Shown in pieces: positions 8,553 through 17,475 of a DNA stretch of 64,000 bases. This DNA comes from Chitinophaga polysaccharea. GTDB taxonomy: Bacteria; Bacteroidota; Bacteroidia; Chitinophagales; Chitinophagaceae. The notes below the pieces were generated by a model. It ran no database searches and was not told where the DNA came from. It was given only the letters and a program-made list of their open reading frames with translations. The stretch is from the NCBI RefSeq assembly GCF_902150045.1, contig NZ_CABFVU010000005.1, positions 186,001 through 250,000 on the forward strand, in the 5' to 3' direction. Both the position numbers and the translations under genes were made by a program. Within the stretch, counting starts at the first letter, position 1, and each line of letters begins with the position of its first letter.

Positions 8553-9671
8553 ATGGAACGGTTATTCCAGACTATTATTTTACTGGGCGTTATCCAGGGC
8601 TTTATTGTAAGCGGGTTGCTGTTTTTTTCTGTTAAAAAACGCAGGGCTAACCGTTTCCTGGCAGTGCTGATCTTCCTGCTCAGTATGGCCAGCTTTTGTT
8701 TAAGCGGCGAATACCACCAGTGGTTTGGTTCTCCCTGGCTGCGTTTCTTCAGCCAGCTGGTGCCGCTTATTGTTGCAATGCCCTTAGGACCGCTGATGTA
8801 TTTCTATATACAATCTTTCACCGATCCTGAATTTAAGCTCACCCCCCAACGGCGCAGGCATTTCTGGCCGGTGGTCATTGATCTTGTATCACCGGTGGCC
8901 GCTATTATATTTGTGGTGGGCGTGCTCCTGGGTGTATTGAAGAATCATCCCCAGCCATGGATCATCTTTATAGATACCTACAATGTATATTCAGATATTC
9001 CCCGTTGGATATCGCTGGCTACTTATACAGGATTATCTGTCAGGTTCCTGGCGGCGTATAAACGAAGCAATCCTCCTGGTGCAGGCCTGCGCTGGTTGCA
9101 GCAGTTAACCTGGTTGTTTGCCGGCTTCTCCGCCATATGGCTGGTGTACCTGGTGCCATATGTGATTCCCCGTTATACGGATGTGATGCTTGATAAATTC
9201 GACTGGTACCCGGTTTATGTGCCCGTCACCATCCTGATCTACTGGCTGGGAATTAAGGGGTATATTATTTCCTACCAGGAACTGGTGACTGCAAAGAAAA
9301 CGGAAACAATATTGCCCGAATCCACCACGGCGCCTGCCGTAATGCTGCTGAAAAAAGCCATGGAGGAAGACCAGCTGTTCCTGAACGCGGCGCTTACCCT
9401 GCAAATGGTGGCGCAACATACCGGCCTGCCGTCTAAAACTATTTCCGCGGTATTGAACCAGCACCTGCATAAAAATTTTAATGAGTATGTAAACGGCTAC
9501 CGCGTTAACCTGTTTAAAGAAAAACTGTTGCAGGAGGAGGCTGATCAACTCACCTTCACAGGTATGGCATACGACTGCGGCTTTTCATCATCCGCTACTT
9601 TCCAGCGGGTATTCAAACAGCTCACGGGCATGTCGCCTTCCGAATTCAGGAAAAGCGCTTTGCAAACGTAG
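8553..9671 (+). CDS. Membrane-anchored AraC-family transcriptional regulator
   Basis: 372 residues. Residues 1-240 hold about seven hydrophobic helices (for example TIILLGVIQGFIVSGLLFF and VVIDLVSPVAAIIFVVGVLL). A cytoplasmic AraC DNA-binding domain follows at about 270-372, with LTLQMVAQHTGLPSKTISAV and FTGMAYDCGFSSSATFQRVF and the end GMSPSEFRK. This helix-bundle plus AraC layout is common in Bacteroidota and implies sensing of a signal in or across the inner membrane. Neighbours are a DUF481 barrel upstream and a serine hydrolase downstream; the target genes are unknown. Confidence 0.92.
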   Translation: MERLFQTIILLGVIQGFIVSGLLFFSVKKRRANRFLAVLIFLLSMASFCLSGEYHQWFGSPWLRFFSQLVPLIVAMPLGPLMYFYIQSFTDPEFKLTPQRRRHFWPVVIDLVSPVAAIIFVVGVLLGVLKNHPQPWIIFIDTYNVYSDIPRWISLATYTGLSVRFLAAYKRSNPPGAGLRWLQQLTWLFAGFSAIWLVYLVPYVIPRYTDVMLDKFDWYPVYVPVTILIYWLGIKGYIISYQELVTAKKTETILPESTTAPAVMLLKKAMEEDQLFLNAALTLQMVAQHTGLPSKTISAVLNQHLHKNFNEYVNGYRVNLFKEKLLQEEADQLTFTGMAYDCGFSSSATFQRVFKQLTGMSPSEFRKSALQT

Positions 9672-9761
9672 AAATCCACGCTTTAATATGCCTCAAATCC
9701 GGATATGAGTAGGTAACCACAAGGTAAACAGGGAGTTTTGCCATCAAAACAAATAACCCGG

Positions 9762-10931
9762 ATGACACATCGCTTTACTTCCACTTCTTTCACTTTTTTG
9801 GGGATCGCCTTGTTTTTATTTGCCTGTGGCAGCAGCCGGCAGGCCACCAACAGGATACCGGTAACTTCCCGCGACGCTGTATGGAGCGCGGAGAGAATAG
9901 ATCAGTTTGAAAAGAAACTGGAACATCTCCGTGAAAAATATCATATTCCCGGTATTTCGGCGGGCGTGGTAAATGAAAAACAACTGGCCTGGAAAAAGGG
10001 TTTCGGCTATGCAGACCTGGAAAACAGGACCATACCGGATGAAAACACGGTTTACCAGGTGGCTTCTGTGACCAAAACTTTTGGCTCCATCATTCTCATG
10101 CAGCAGGTACAGGCCGGAAAGGTGAGCCTTGACGATCCTATCGGCAAATACGGCATCAACCTGGGTGCCCGCTGGGGCAGCGATCCGAGGATTAAGGTAA
10201 AGCATCTGTTCACCCATACGGCCATGGGCAATATGTTCAACAGTTACAAACCCGGTTATGTATTCCGGTATAACGGCGGATGGTATAATGAGCTGGGAAA
10301 AGTAATTGAAAAATCTTCCGGGCAAACCTTCGGTGAGTTGCTGATGGAACAGATCATCAGGCCGTTGTCGCTCAAAAATACGGCGCCCAGTACAGACGAC
10401 AGCCTCAATTTTGCGTTAACCGGTTATAATAAAGATGCTTTTATGCGGCGGGTAGCCAAACCGTACGATTGGAAAAGCAAGCAGCTGCAACCTGTTACTT
10501 TTAAATATGGTTTTGGTCCGGCTGCGGGTATTATGAGCAGCGTAGCGGATCTGGTGCTGTATTCCAATGCCATTGACGACCGGAAATTTCTCGCAGACAG
10601 CACCTGGGAGAAAGTGTTTACGCCTTATGTTACTCCTAAAGGGAAAACCATCCAGTATGGGCTTGGCTGGTTCGTAACCTATTACAAAGGCATAAAGGTG
10701 ATGTGGCATACCGGCTGGTGGACCGGCTATTCTGCCTTGTTTGTAAAGATCCCGCAACGCGACCTAACGTTTATCATCCTGGCCAATTCACAGGATCTGA
10801 GCCGGCCTTTCTATCATATTGTACAGCCTTTGCCCGGCATAGGGATGTCCAATCCTTTCCGGCGCAACCTGAAAAAGAAACTGGCAGCTTCCGCATTCGG
10901 CGCCGCTTTCCTGGATCATTTCCTGGAATGA
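9762..10931 (+). CDS. Serine hydrolase, class C beta-lactamase-like lipoprotein
   Basis: 389 residues from the ATG at 9762. A TTG in the same frame at 9738 lengthens the protein but spoils the signal peptide. MTHRFTSTSFTFLGIALFLFACGSS is a lipoprotein signal with the Cys followed by Gly. The SxxK motif is SVTK (VASVTKTFGS). The second motif, normally YSN, reads YNG here, and the third is HTG (MWHTGWW). The fold is that of EstB/penicillin-binding-protein-4*-like peptidases and esterases. The altered second motif makes true beta-lactam hydrolysis unlikely; esterase or D-amino-acid peptidase activity is more plausible. Single gene. Confidence 0.88.
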   Translation: MTHRFTSTSFTFLGIALFLFACGSSRQATNRIPVTSRDAVWSAERIDQFEKKLEHLREKYHIPGISAGVVNEKQLAWKKGFGYADLENRTIPDENTVYQVASVTKTFGSIILMQQVQAGKVSLDDPIGKYGINLGARWGSDPRIKVKHLFTHTAMGNMFNSYKPGYVFRYNGGWYNELGKVIEKSSGQTFGELLMEQIIRPLSLKNTAPSTDDSLNFALTGYNKDAFMRRVAKPYDWKSKQLQPVTFKYGFGPAAGIMSSVADLVLYSNAIDDRKFLADSTWEKVFTPYVTPKGKTIQYGLGWFVTYYKGIKVMWHTGWWTGYSALFVKIPQRDLTFIILANSQDLSRPFYHIVQPLPGIGMSNPFRRNLKKKLAASAFGAAFLDHFLE

Positions 10932-10947
10932 GGCGCCGGTTTTTGTA

Positions 10948-11466
10948 TCAATGAGCACCCGGATCCGGTTCAAAATCCAGTGACACGGAGTTCATGCAAT
11001 ACCGTTTATGCGTAGGAGGAGGGCCATCATCAAAAATATGCCCCAGGTGGGAGCCGCAGCGTTCACAGATCACTTCTGTTCTTTGCATGCCCAGGGAATT
11101 GTCTTCCTTGTAAATAACGCTGTTGGCTTTCAGTGGTTCAAAAAAACTGGGCCATCCGCAGCTGCTGGCAAACTTGGCGTCGGACCTGAACAAGGGATTG
11201 CCGCAAACTGCACAGTAATAGCTGCCTTTTACATCGGAATCCCAGTACTTACCCGTAAAAGGCCGTTCAGTGGCATTTTCCCGGGCTACAGCATAAAGAT
11301 CCGGTGGCAGTATTCTTTTCCATTCAGCATTGGTAATATGCAGTTTCCGCGTATCCGTTCTGGAATAGTAAGGATTTTTCACTGGCGCTTGTTTATTGTT
11401 ACTGTTCTGGCTGTGGCAGGCTATCTGCGTAGCCAGGATCAGTGTTAAAAGGAATATTATTCTCAT
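10948..11466 (-). CDS. msrB: Peptide-methionine (R)-S-oxide reductase, exported
   Basis: 172 residues. Reduces methionine-R-sulfoxide in proteins. The N-terminus MRIIFLLTLILATQIACHSQ is a lipoprotein-type signal, so the enzyme works outside the cytoplasm. Two zinc-binding CxxC pairs are present (C85/C88 in YCAVCG and C134/C137 in CERCG). The resolving Cys is C103 in SCGWPSF and the catalytic Cys is C157 in RYCMNSVSL. No MsrA domain is fused, and the length fits a stand-alone MsrB with a signal peptide. It is convergent with the serine hydrolase (16-bp gap). Confidence 0.94.
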   Translation of the reverse strand: MRIIFLLTLILATQIACHSQNSNNKQAPVKNPYYSRTDTRKLHITNAEWKRILPPDLYAVARENATERPFTGKYWDSDVKGSYYCAVCGNPLFRSDAKFASSCGWPSFFEPLKANSVIYKEDNSLGMQRTEVICERCGSHLGHIFDDGPPPTHKRYCMNSVSLDFEPDPGAH

Positions 11467-11567
11467 CTCACAAAAAAATACTGGTGAATAATACGGTCAT
11501 ACAAAATTACCGCTTTAAATCCGTAATAAAGATTAGACGGGCAGACCATTGTTTCCTTACAAAGTTT

Positions 11568-12113
11568 TTAAAAAATGTTAGCCAGTACCACTACTGGCCA
11601 GTCAACCTCCGTACCCGCTACCACGTTGAGATAGTTGGTGAAAATATTTCTCACTACGTTGGCAATGATTTCCAATATGGCCCCATCGGTATAGCCCGCT
11701 GCACGGAGGGTATGTACATCCGCTTCTGAGAGGCTTTGCGGCGATGTAAGCAGCTGCCTGGTAAACTGCATGGCGGCGGCTGTTTTCTCATCGCCGGCCT
11801 GCATTGCCCTGGCTTCCAGGATGTCTGCCGGTGTTAACCCGCTTTTCGCGCCAAGATGGCTGTGGGCCGACAGGCAATAGCTGCAGCCGTTGTATTCCGC
11901 GGAGGCAAGCGCGATCCTTTCCGCCATAGCGCTGCCAATGCTGCCTTTCCGGAGCGAGTTGCTGAATTGTACATAGGCCTCCAGTACTGCCGGGGATTGG
12001 GCCATAACGCCATACATATTGGGAACACGGCCAAGTGTGCGGGCTACCTGTTCCAGTACCGGTTTTGCCGCTGGTGCAGCTTCTGCTGCTGATAATGCAG
12101 GAATTGTATTCAT
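11568..12113 (-). CDS. Carboxymuconolactone decarboxylase/AhpD-like protein
   Basis: 181 residues, all-helical AhpD-like fold. The active-site motif is EYNGCSYCLSAHSHLG, with C77, C80 and H84 (CxxCxxxH), the redox pair of alkylhydroperoxidase-like members. So a peroxidase or other redox role is more likely than decarboxylation. Nineteen bases upstream of the ATG sits a 22-bp inverted repeat whose core is nearly identical to one in front of the neighbouring tetR-type gene, so this gene is very probably the regulator's target. A typical role would be the response to oxidants or quinones; the inducer is unknown. Confidence 0.9.
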   Translation of the reverse strand: MNTIPALSAAEAAPAAKPVLEQVARTLGRVPNMYGVMAQSPAVLEAYVQFSNSLRKGSIGSAMAERIALASAEYNGCSYCLSAHSHLGAKSGLTPADILEARAMQAGDEKTAAAMQFTRQLLTSPQSLSEADVHTLRAAGYTDGAILEIIANVVRNIFTNYLNVVAGTEVDWPVVVLANIF

Positions 12114-12131
12114 AAGTGTGTTTGCTTCTAG

Positions 12132-12153
12132 TTATAGACAATTTTGTCTATAA
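12132..12153. promoter_or_regulatory. TetR-type operator in front of the AhpD-like gene
   Basis: Two perfect 10-bp arms, TTATAGACAA and TTGTCTATAA, are separated by TT. The 18-bp core ATAGACAATTTTGTCTAT differs by one base from the site at 12778-12795. It lies 19 bp upstream of the start codon, where a bound repressor would block initiation. That the TetR-family neighbour binds it is inference. Confidence 0.8.
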
Positions 12154-12191
12154 CCAGGTAAAAAAATAACCCTTTACAGGGTGGTAATAAA

Positions 12192-12749
12192 TTATGGCTG
12201 ACCAATTAACATCCTGGCTGTTTTCTTGGCCGTTTTAACCGGCCACAGGTCCCTGTACACTTTGCTTTCCACGATGGCGCCTTCAAAAAGAAGATAGATC
12301 GTATCTGCCAGTGCAGGCGTTTGCCCCGGAACAGCGCTTAACAGCTGTTGCAGGTATTTCCGCAGTTTGCGTTTGTGTTCCAGCACCTGTTGGTACATTT
12401 CCGGCTGGCTATCACCGATTTCCGCCAGCATATTGATAAACCGGCAGCCTTTGAAATCCTGTTGAGGCAGTTGCTGCTCCAGGAAATCGAATACTGCCAG
12501 CAGCTTTTCCGCCGGCAATTTCTTTTTCCCCACGGCAGCGGTAATGCCGGCAAACCAGGTGGTTCTGGCTTCTTTCAGATAAGCCAGTCCCAGTTCTTCC
12601 TTGGAGCCAAAATGGCTGTACAGGCTGGCTTTGGCCACCCCGGCTTCTTCCAGCACCTGGTTGATGCCGGTGGAATTATATCCCTGGTCATAAAACAACC
12701 GCGATGCGGTGGCCAGTATTTTTTCTTTAGGATTGCCTGGTCTTGCCAT
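12192..12749 (-). CDS. TetR/AcrR-family transcriptional regulator
   Basis: 185 residues from the ATG at 12749 (MARPGNPKEKILATASRLF); a longer frame from 12785 has no homology and would run through the operator. The N-terminal helix-turn-helix is clear (GINQVLEEAGVAKASLYSHFGSKEEL in pieces). The C-terminal helical ligand-binding half is of the TetR_C_6 or similar type. Its own upstream region holds a palindrome (12778-12795) nearly identical to that of the AhpD-like gene just downstream, indicating autoregulation plus control of that gene. The two genes point the same way but have separate operators. Confidence 0.92.
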   Translation of the reverse strand: MARPGNPKEKILATASRLFYDQGYNSTGINQVLEEAGVAKASLYSHFGSKEELGLAYLKEARTTWFAGITAAVGKKKLPAEKLLAVFDFLEQQLPQQDFKGCRFINMLAEIGDSQPEMYQQVLEHKRKLRKYLQQLLSAVPGQTPALADTIYLLFEGAIVESKVYRDLWPVKTAKKTARMLIGQP

Positions 12750-12777
12750 GACATAAAGGTAGTAAATGTTTTTGGTA

Positions 12778-12795
12778 ATAGACAAATTTGTCTAT
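12778..12795. promoter_or_regulatory. TetR-type operator in front of the regulator gene
   Basis: Perfect 18-bp palindrome ATAGACAAATTTGTCTAT, 28 bp upstream of the regulator start codon and 85 bp upstream of the divergent lactonase-like gene. It shares 17 of 18 bases with the core of the site at 12132-12153. It probably mediates autorepression and might also affect the lactonase-like gene. Confidence 0.8.
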
Positions 12796-12880
12796 AATTA
12801 TCCGGTGATCATCATTTTGCTGTTTTTTTTCAGGAGATAATTATCTTACAGTATATCTTCATGCTTAAATCATCAGCACA

Positions 12881-14011
12881 TTGGTACGTAAGTTGTTTTT
12901 CGCCATCATTATGATGGTTTTTAGCGATCTGGTTGCACATGCACAGCAGTATTATCTTTTTGTGGGCAGTTATAACCATGATAAAGAAAAAGAGGGGGTA
13001 TACCTGTACCGGTTTAACTACCAGACGGGCGCACTGCAGCAGGTATCCGCCACCAAAGGGATACTCAACCCTTCTTTTCTTACTTTGTCGCCGGATGGAA
13101 AATATATTTATGCCTGCTCGGAAGCGCAAACGCCTAACGTAGGCGGTGTAAGTAGTTTTGCTTTCGACCGTGCGAAGGAAACGGTTACGCTGCTTGGCAG
13201 GCAGGACAGCGGCGGCGATAACCCCGCCTACGTAGGAGTGGACCCCACCGGCAAATGGCTTATCTGCGCCAATTACAGCGGCGGCAGTTTGTCTGTTTTC
13301 CCGCTCAGTGGCAACGGTCATATTGCGCCCGCCAAACAAACTATTTCATTCAAAGACAGCAGCATTGTACGAAGCCGGCAGCTCAGCCCGCACATCCATG
13401 CGGCGGTATTTTCTCCTGATGGACAATACGCTTTTTTCCCCGATCTGGGCGCAGATAAGATCCGTATTTACCGCCTGGCGCCCGATGCAGCGGAACCTTT
13501 GCAGCCGGGCAACCCGCCCTTTACAGCTACTGTTCCCGGCAGTGGTCCCCGGCATATCACCTTTCATCCGCAACTGCCAATGGCTTATTGCATAGAAGAG
13601 ATCAGCGGTACCGTTACAGCTTACAAGTACCACAACGGCAAACTGGAAAGGATACAGCGGGTAGATGCCCACCTGGCAAAGCCCCAGGCCGATTACGGCG
13701 CCGCCGATATACATATCTCTCCGGATGGCCGCTTTCTTTACGCGTCTACCAGGGAAACATCCAACAGTATTTTTATTTATGCCATTAACCAGCAGAACGG
13801 GCAGCTGAAACAAATTGGTGTTGAATCTACACAGGGTGTTCATCCGCGGAATTTTGTGATTGATCCAACAGGTAAGTTCCTGCTGGTAGCCAACCAGAAA
13901 ACCGGGAATATCGTGGTGTTTAAAAGAGATCAGCAAAGCGGGCTGCTGAAGGAAACAGGGGTGCAGGTAACATTGCCTAACCCGTCGTCCCTGCAAATCA
14001 GGGCCTATTAA
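12881..14011 (+). CDS. Secreted lactonase-family seven-bladed beta-propeller protein
   Basis: 376 residues, of the YbhE/6-phosphogluconolactonase-like propeller family. Repeated blades carry motifs such as LSPDGKYIYAC, VDPTGKWLICANY, FSPDGQYAFFPDLG, ISPDGRFLYAS and IDPTGKFLLVANQ. The start is a TTG at 12881: it gives a signal peptide (VRKLFFAIIMMVFSDLVAHAQ) with a basic N-region, whereas the ATG at 12911 would leave a short one and an in-frame stop lies just upstream. Export argues against a role in the pentose phosphate pathway; a periplasmic lactonase or a structural propeller is more likely. It is divergent from the TetR-type gene. Confidence 0.87.
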   Translation: MVRKLFFAIIMMVFSDLVAHAQQYYLFVGSYNHDKEKEGVYLYRFNYQTGALQQVSATKGILNPSFLTLSPDGKYIYACSEAQTPNVGGVSSFAFDRAKETVTLLGRQDSGGDNPAYVGVDPTGKWLICANYSGGSLSVFPLSGNGHIAPAKQTISFKDSSIVRSRQLSPHIHAAVFSPDGQYAFFPDLGADKIRIYRLAPDAAEPLQPGNPPFTATVPGSGPRHITFHPQLPMAYCIEEISGTVTAYKYHNGKLERIQRVDAHLAKPQADYGAADIHISPDGRFLYASTRETSNSIFIYAINQQNGQLKQIGVESTQGVHPRNFVIDPTGKFLLVANQKTGNIVVFKRDQQSGLLKETGVQVTLPNPSSLQIRAY

Positions 14012-14080
14012 GGGCTCTGAATATTGTTTGCCCTAAAAAAGCATTAGTTTTACAGCCTTATTTTAAACCAACAGCAACAA

Positions 14081-15256
14081 TTGAAAAGAATACTTTATTT
14101 TTTTCCGTTAAATCCGGTTGAAAAAAACAGCGGAAGCCGAACGCGCGCGCTAAGCCTATTGAAATATTTTAAAACGCGTGGATTTAAGGTGGATTTCATT
14201 ACCAAACTTGTTTGGGGACAGTATACGCCTGAAAGTATTAAAGCCTTCGAGAATGCCGGATTAGCGGAGAATATCTGGATTATGGAGCGTAAGCCGGTAA
14301 AGAAGAATCCTTTAAAGTACTTTTTTTCCTATAAGTTGTGGCATATCTTATTTGAACGTAGGCTGAAACTGGTAAAAGGATCTATTCCCAATCACACTAC
14401 CTGGAACCTGCGCAAACAATTTGACGGGTTTCTCCGGCAGCAGCAATACGATTATATTATTATCAGTTATGCCTACTGGGCAGATCTCATCCGGGATAAT
14501 CCCAATATAGGTAAGGCTGTAACTATTATTGACACCCACGATCTGCTGGCCTCACAACACCAGAATGATAAAGGATTTGATAAGGGCCAGGCTTTGGGAG
14601 ATGAATTGAGAAGACTGGCGCTTTTTGACCAGGTATGGGCCATTTCTACCGAAGAAACCTATTTTTTTGGCCAGTTTCTCAGGGAGAAGGTCCGGCACAT
14701 ACCTATGATGATGGACGCTCCTCCAGTAGTACAGACCGAAGGTGATAAAGAATTTGACCTGGTGTACGTGGCTACCGACAACCCGCATAACCTGATTTCA
14801 GCCGCATGGTTTTTTAAGGAGGTTTATCCATTGTTATCAACGGAACTTAAGATTTGCGTGATAGGCCCTATCACCAAACACGTGCCGGAAGGATTGAAAA
14901 ATGTTACCTGTATTTCGTTTGTGGATGACCTGAATGAATATTACCTGAAATCAAAAATTTCGCTTTGTCCGATGCTTACAGGCACCGGTGTAAAAGTAAA
15001 GGTTGTGGAAGCTATGTCTCACGGCTTACCTGTTGTATGCACAGAGCGCGGACTGGACGGCCTGCCTGATAAAGCCAATAACGGTTGCCTGGCAACCAAT
15101 GATCCACGGGAGTTTGCGGGTCATATTCACCACCTTCTTAATAATAAACCGCTCTTCGCACAGATGAGCGCACAAAGCCTGGCATCTTTCCACAGACATT
15201 TTTCCAGGGAAGAAGGATATAAAAAGCTGGATAGTGCAATGGGTATTGATAAATAA
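14081..15256 (+). CDS. Glycosyltransferase, GT-B fold (GT4-like)
   Basis: 391 residues, starting at TTG (14081) with KRILYFFPLNPVEKNSGSRTR; no ATG fits the conserved N-terminus. The C-terminal nucleotide-sugar-binding half shows LVYVATDNPHNL, the GTGVKVKVVEAMSHGLPVV loop and the E of the EX7E-like region, typical of GT4. It likely transfers a sugar onto a surface glycan or LPS core. The stop overlaps the next frame's 5' region; the following GT4 gene begins 13 bp later, so the two are an operon. Confidence 0.88.
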   Translation: MKRILYFFPLNPVEKNSGSRTRALSLLKYFKTRGFKVDFITKLVWGQYTPESIKAFENAGLAENIWIMERKPVKKNPLKYFFSYKLWHILFERRLKLVKGSIPNHTTWNLRKQFDGFLRQQQYDYIIISYAYWADLIRDNPNIGKAVTIIDTHDLLASQHQNDKGFDKGQALGDELRRLALFDQVWAISTEETYFFGQFLREKVRHIPMMMDAPPVVQTEGDKEFDLVYVATDNPHNLISAAWFFKEVYPLLSTELKICVIGPITKHVPEGLKNVTCISFVDDLNEYYLKSKISLCPMLTGTGVKVKVVEAMSHGLPVVCTERGLDGLPDKANNGCLATNDPREFAGHIHHLLNNKPLFAQMSAQSLASFHRHFSREEGYKKLDSAMGIDK

Positions 15257-15269
15257 AAAAAGGAAAGGT

Positions 15270-16367
15270 ATGGTAGCCAGGGAAGCTATTCTTATATCAT
15301 TTAATGGTAAATCAAATGCCGGTGGGGTAGAAAGGGTTGTCTATTACCTTGATGAGTATTTTCATAGCAGGGGAATTGCTACAAAAATTATTGATGAGCC
15401 TTATCTGGTTAATCACACCTGGTTTGGAAGGCTTTTTCAACAATTGTTCCGTTTCCGGCATTTCAGAAAGAGAAAAACAATTTACCTGGCGCGTTATACT
15501 TCTGCATTTATCTGGTTAACCAGGCGCTCACATAATGTGGTCATATCGCAGGGAGAATCACTGCCTTTTTATCCGGCCCACTTTGTTTTTATTCATGGAA
15601 GTTACCATTGCATGGAACTGGCCTATGGGCGGAAAGATCCTCGTCTCAGCAGAATAGCTGCGCTGCAGCAACGCAGCTGTATGATGGCCAGGCAGATAAT
15701 TGCGGTATCGGCTAAAGTTAAACAGGATCTGATTACATATTATCACGTTCCTGCAGAAAAGATAATAATACAGAATAACTGTGTAGATACCGCCCGGTTC
15801 TATCCATCGGGGAAGAAAACGGCGCAACGCAGGACCTTACTTTATGTAGGCCGGCTGGTAAAGGAAAAGGGTTTGGGCGCCTTACAGCAGTTGGCTCCTG
15901 TTATAGAGCAGTCGGATGACTGGCAGCTTTTGATTGCCTGTAATGATACTCCTGATATTGCCTTCTTTGCTGATTTTCGCCATACCAGCGTTAAAACAGG
16001 GCTGGATATCAGTAATATCGGAACTGAGGCGTATGCATTTGCTGATTTGCTGATCGTCCCTTCTATGTTTGAAGGGTTTGAACTGGTAACCCTGGAGGCG
16101 TTATCTGCAGGCATTCCTGTAACCGGAACGCGGGTAGGGGCTATCAGTGAACTGCTTGACCGGGGATTTCCAGGCGTTTATCTTTTGCCGGAAATTGCTT
16201 ATGATAATCCGGAGATCTTGTCCCACTTCGATAATGTATTGGCAGCATTCCACTCTTCAACAAATCCTCATACCCTGCATCAGCAGGTAGCAGAGGCGTT
16301 TGGTATTGAAGAGTACATGAAAAAAATGGATATTATTGTGGGGCCATCGTTTTTTCATACCAGGTAA
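15270..16367 (+). CDS. Glycosyltransferase family 4
   Basis: 365 residues from the ATG at 15270, which has AGGAAAGG just upstream. A frame from 15234 overlaps the previous gene and lacks homology. The N-terminal domain contains the acceptor-side loop NAGGVERVVYYL, and the C-terminal domain LLYVGRLVKEKGL and PSMFEGFELVTLEALSAG (EX7E-type donor site). It is second in the glycosyltransferase operon. The last 35 bp overlap the end of the convergent GT2 gene, so the two transcripts are complementary at their 3' ends. Confidence 0.92.
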   Translation: MVAREAILISFNGKSNAGGVERVVYYLDEYFHSRGIATKIIDEPYLVNHTWFGRLFQQLFRFRHFRKRKTIYLARYTSAFIWLTRRSHNVVISQGESLPFYPAHFVFIHGSYHCMELAYGRKDPRLSRIAALQQRSCMMARQIIAVSAKVKQDLITYYHVPAEKIIIQNNCVDTARFYPSGKKTAQRRTLLYVGRLVKEKGLGALQQLAPVIEQSDDWQLLIACNDTPDIAFFADFRHTSVKTGLDISNIGTEAYAFADLLIVPSMFEGFELVTLEALSAGIPVTGTRVGAISELLDRGFPGVYLLPEIAYDNPEILSHFDNVLAAFHSSTNPHTLHQQVAEAFGIEEYMKKMDIIVGPSFFHTR

Positions 16368-17394
16368 AAAAAAGATGTGCGGCTTTCAGGCTGAAGCGAC
16401 TTATCATTGCGCCGGCATAGAGGGCTACTGTTCTTTTCCTGTAAGCCCGATATAATCCTTTTCTCTGTAGTGTAATAGTATGCCAGTGCCCGCGGAGGGC
16501 AGAAATAAATAACGGCCAGGAAGATGAAGCTTTGCTTTGCTGTCTGGAATATACCTCAAAGTATCCGCCATACATCAGCACCCGGCTATTATGAAAGGCG
16601 TAGTAGAGGCTATCATATTTGTCAAATACTTTTTTCGATACCAGGAAATCTTTTATCATCTCGTCTGATGTATAAAAACCTGATATTTTAGCAGCGGAAA
16701 GGATCCCCGAGGTAATGGATTGTTCTGTAGTGCTGCTTTCGCGGATGAAATAGTTGTACAGGGCATCTTTTACACATCTGATACGGGACGCATGAAAAAC
16801 CGCCTCAAGCGTAAAGGGCGAATCCTCAAATATCGCCTGCCGGAAGCGTATCTGATGATTGTTCAACAGCGATAAACTATAAAGTTTGCCCCATACGGCG
16901 GTGTTCAGTTTAGCCCTGTTATGTGAATTTTCGGACAAAGCTCCTGCAACGTAATCGCTATCTAAATAACAGGCCGGCTCATATTCAAAACGCTGTAATT
17001 CAAATTCCCGGCCATCACGTTTAGTTACTTTTCTGAATCCAAAACAAACAATATCTGCCAACTCGCCGATGGCAGTTTCTATGCAGATGGCAACTGTATC
17101 TGCTGCTATCCAGTCGTCCCCATCTACAAACAGTACGTATTCTCCACTGGCTTCATCAAGACCGGTATTCCTGGCAGGTCCGGGACCGCTGTTGGGCTGT
17201 GTAATTATTTTAAAATGGGGGTATTGCCGCTGGTATTCCTTCAATATCTCCAGGGACGAATCGGTGGAACTATCATTTATGAAAATAATTTCAAGCGGTG
17301 CGTAAGTTTGTTCTAACAGCGAGTTTATACAGGCCGGCAGGTAAGGCGCCAGGTTGTATACAGGAACAATAATACTAACTAATGGATTAGGCAT
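16333..17394 (-). CDS. Glycosyltransferase family 2
   Basis: 353 residues, GT-A fold. PLVSIIVPVYNLAPYLPAC opens the Rossmann-like core, followed by FINDSSTDSS, GPGPARNTGLDEASGEYVLF and the metal-binding FVDGDDW. The C-terminal third is helical and basic, common in enzymes of O-antigen or exopolysaccharide synthesis. It is convergent and overlapping by 35 bp with the GT4 gene. The 14-17.4 kb block has three transferases but no polymerase or flippase, so it is a small glycan-modifying group rather than a full biosynthetic locus. Confidence 0.92.
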   Translation of the reverse strand: MPNPLVSIIVPVYNLAPYLPACINSLLEQTYAPLEIIFINDSSTDSSLEILKEYQRQYPHFKIITQPNSGPGPARNTGLDEASGEYVLFVDGDDWIAADTVAICIETAIGELADIVCFGFRKVTKRDGREFELQRFEYEPACYLDSDYVAGALSENSHNRAKLNTAVWGKLYSLSLLNNHQIRFRQAIFEDSPFTLEAVFHASRIRCVKDALYNYFIRESSTTEQSITSGILSAAKISGFYTSDEMIKDFLVSKKVFDKYDSLYYAFHNSRVLMYGGYFEVYSRQQSKASSSWPLFISALRGHWHTITLQRKGLYRAYRKRTVALYAGAMISRFSLKAAHLFFTWYEKTMAPQ

Positions 17395-17415
17395 ACCTGA
17401 TATCTTCTGAAAAAC

Positions 17416-17441
17416 TAAAGGCAGCGTTATCGCTGCCTTTA
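17416..17441 (-). terminator. Terminator after the GH71/99-like gene
   Basis: TAAAGGCAGCG and CGCTGCCTTTA form an 11-bp perfect stem with the loop TTAT, 35 bp beyond the stop codon of the minus-strand gene that ends at 17476. The T run is short. Confidence 0.65.
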
Positions 17442-17475
17442 AGCAAATCCGTAGTAAAGATAGAAAAATTTATCA

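Noticed and set aside
12881..14011. Lactonase-family propeller as the missing fuconolactonase
   Set aside because: It is exported, lies 8 kb from the fucose operons, lacks the AGTCAA promoter, and its family is defined by fold rather than substrate.
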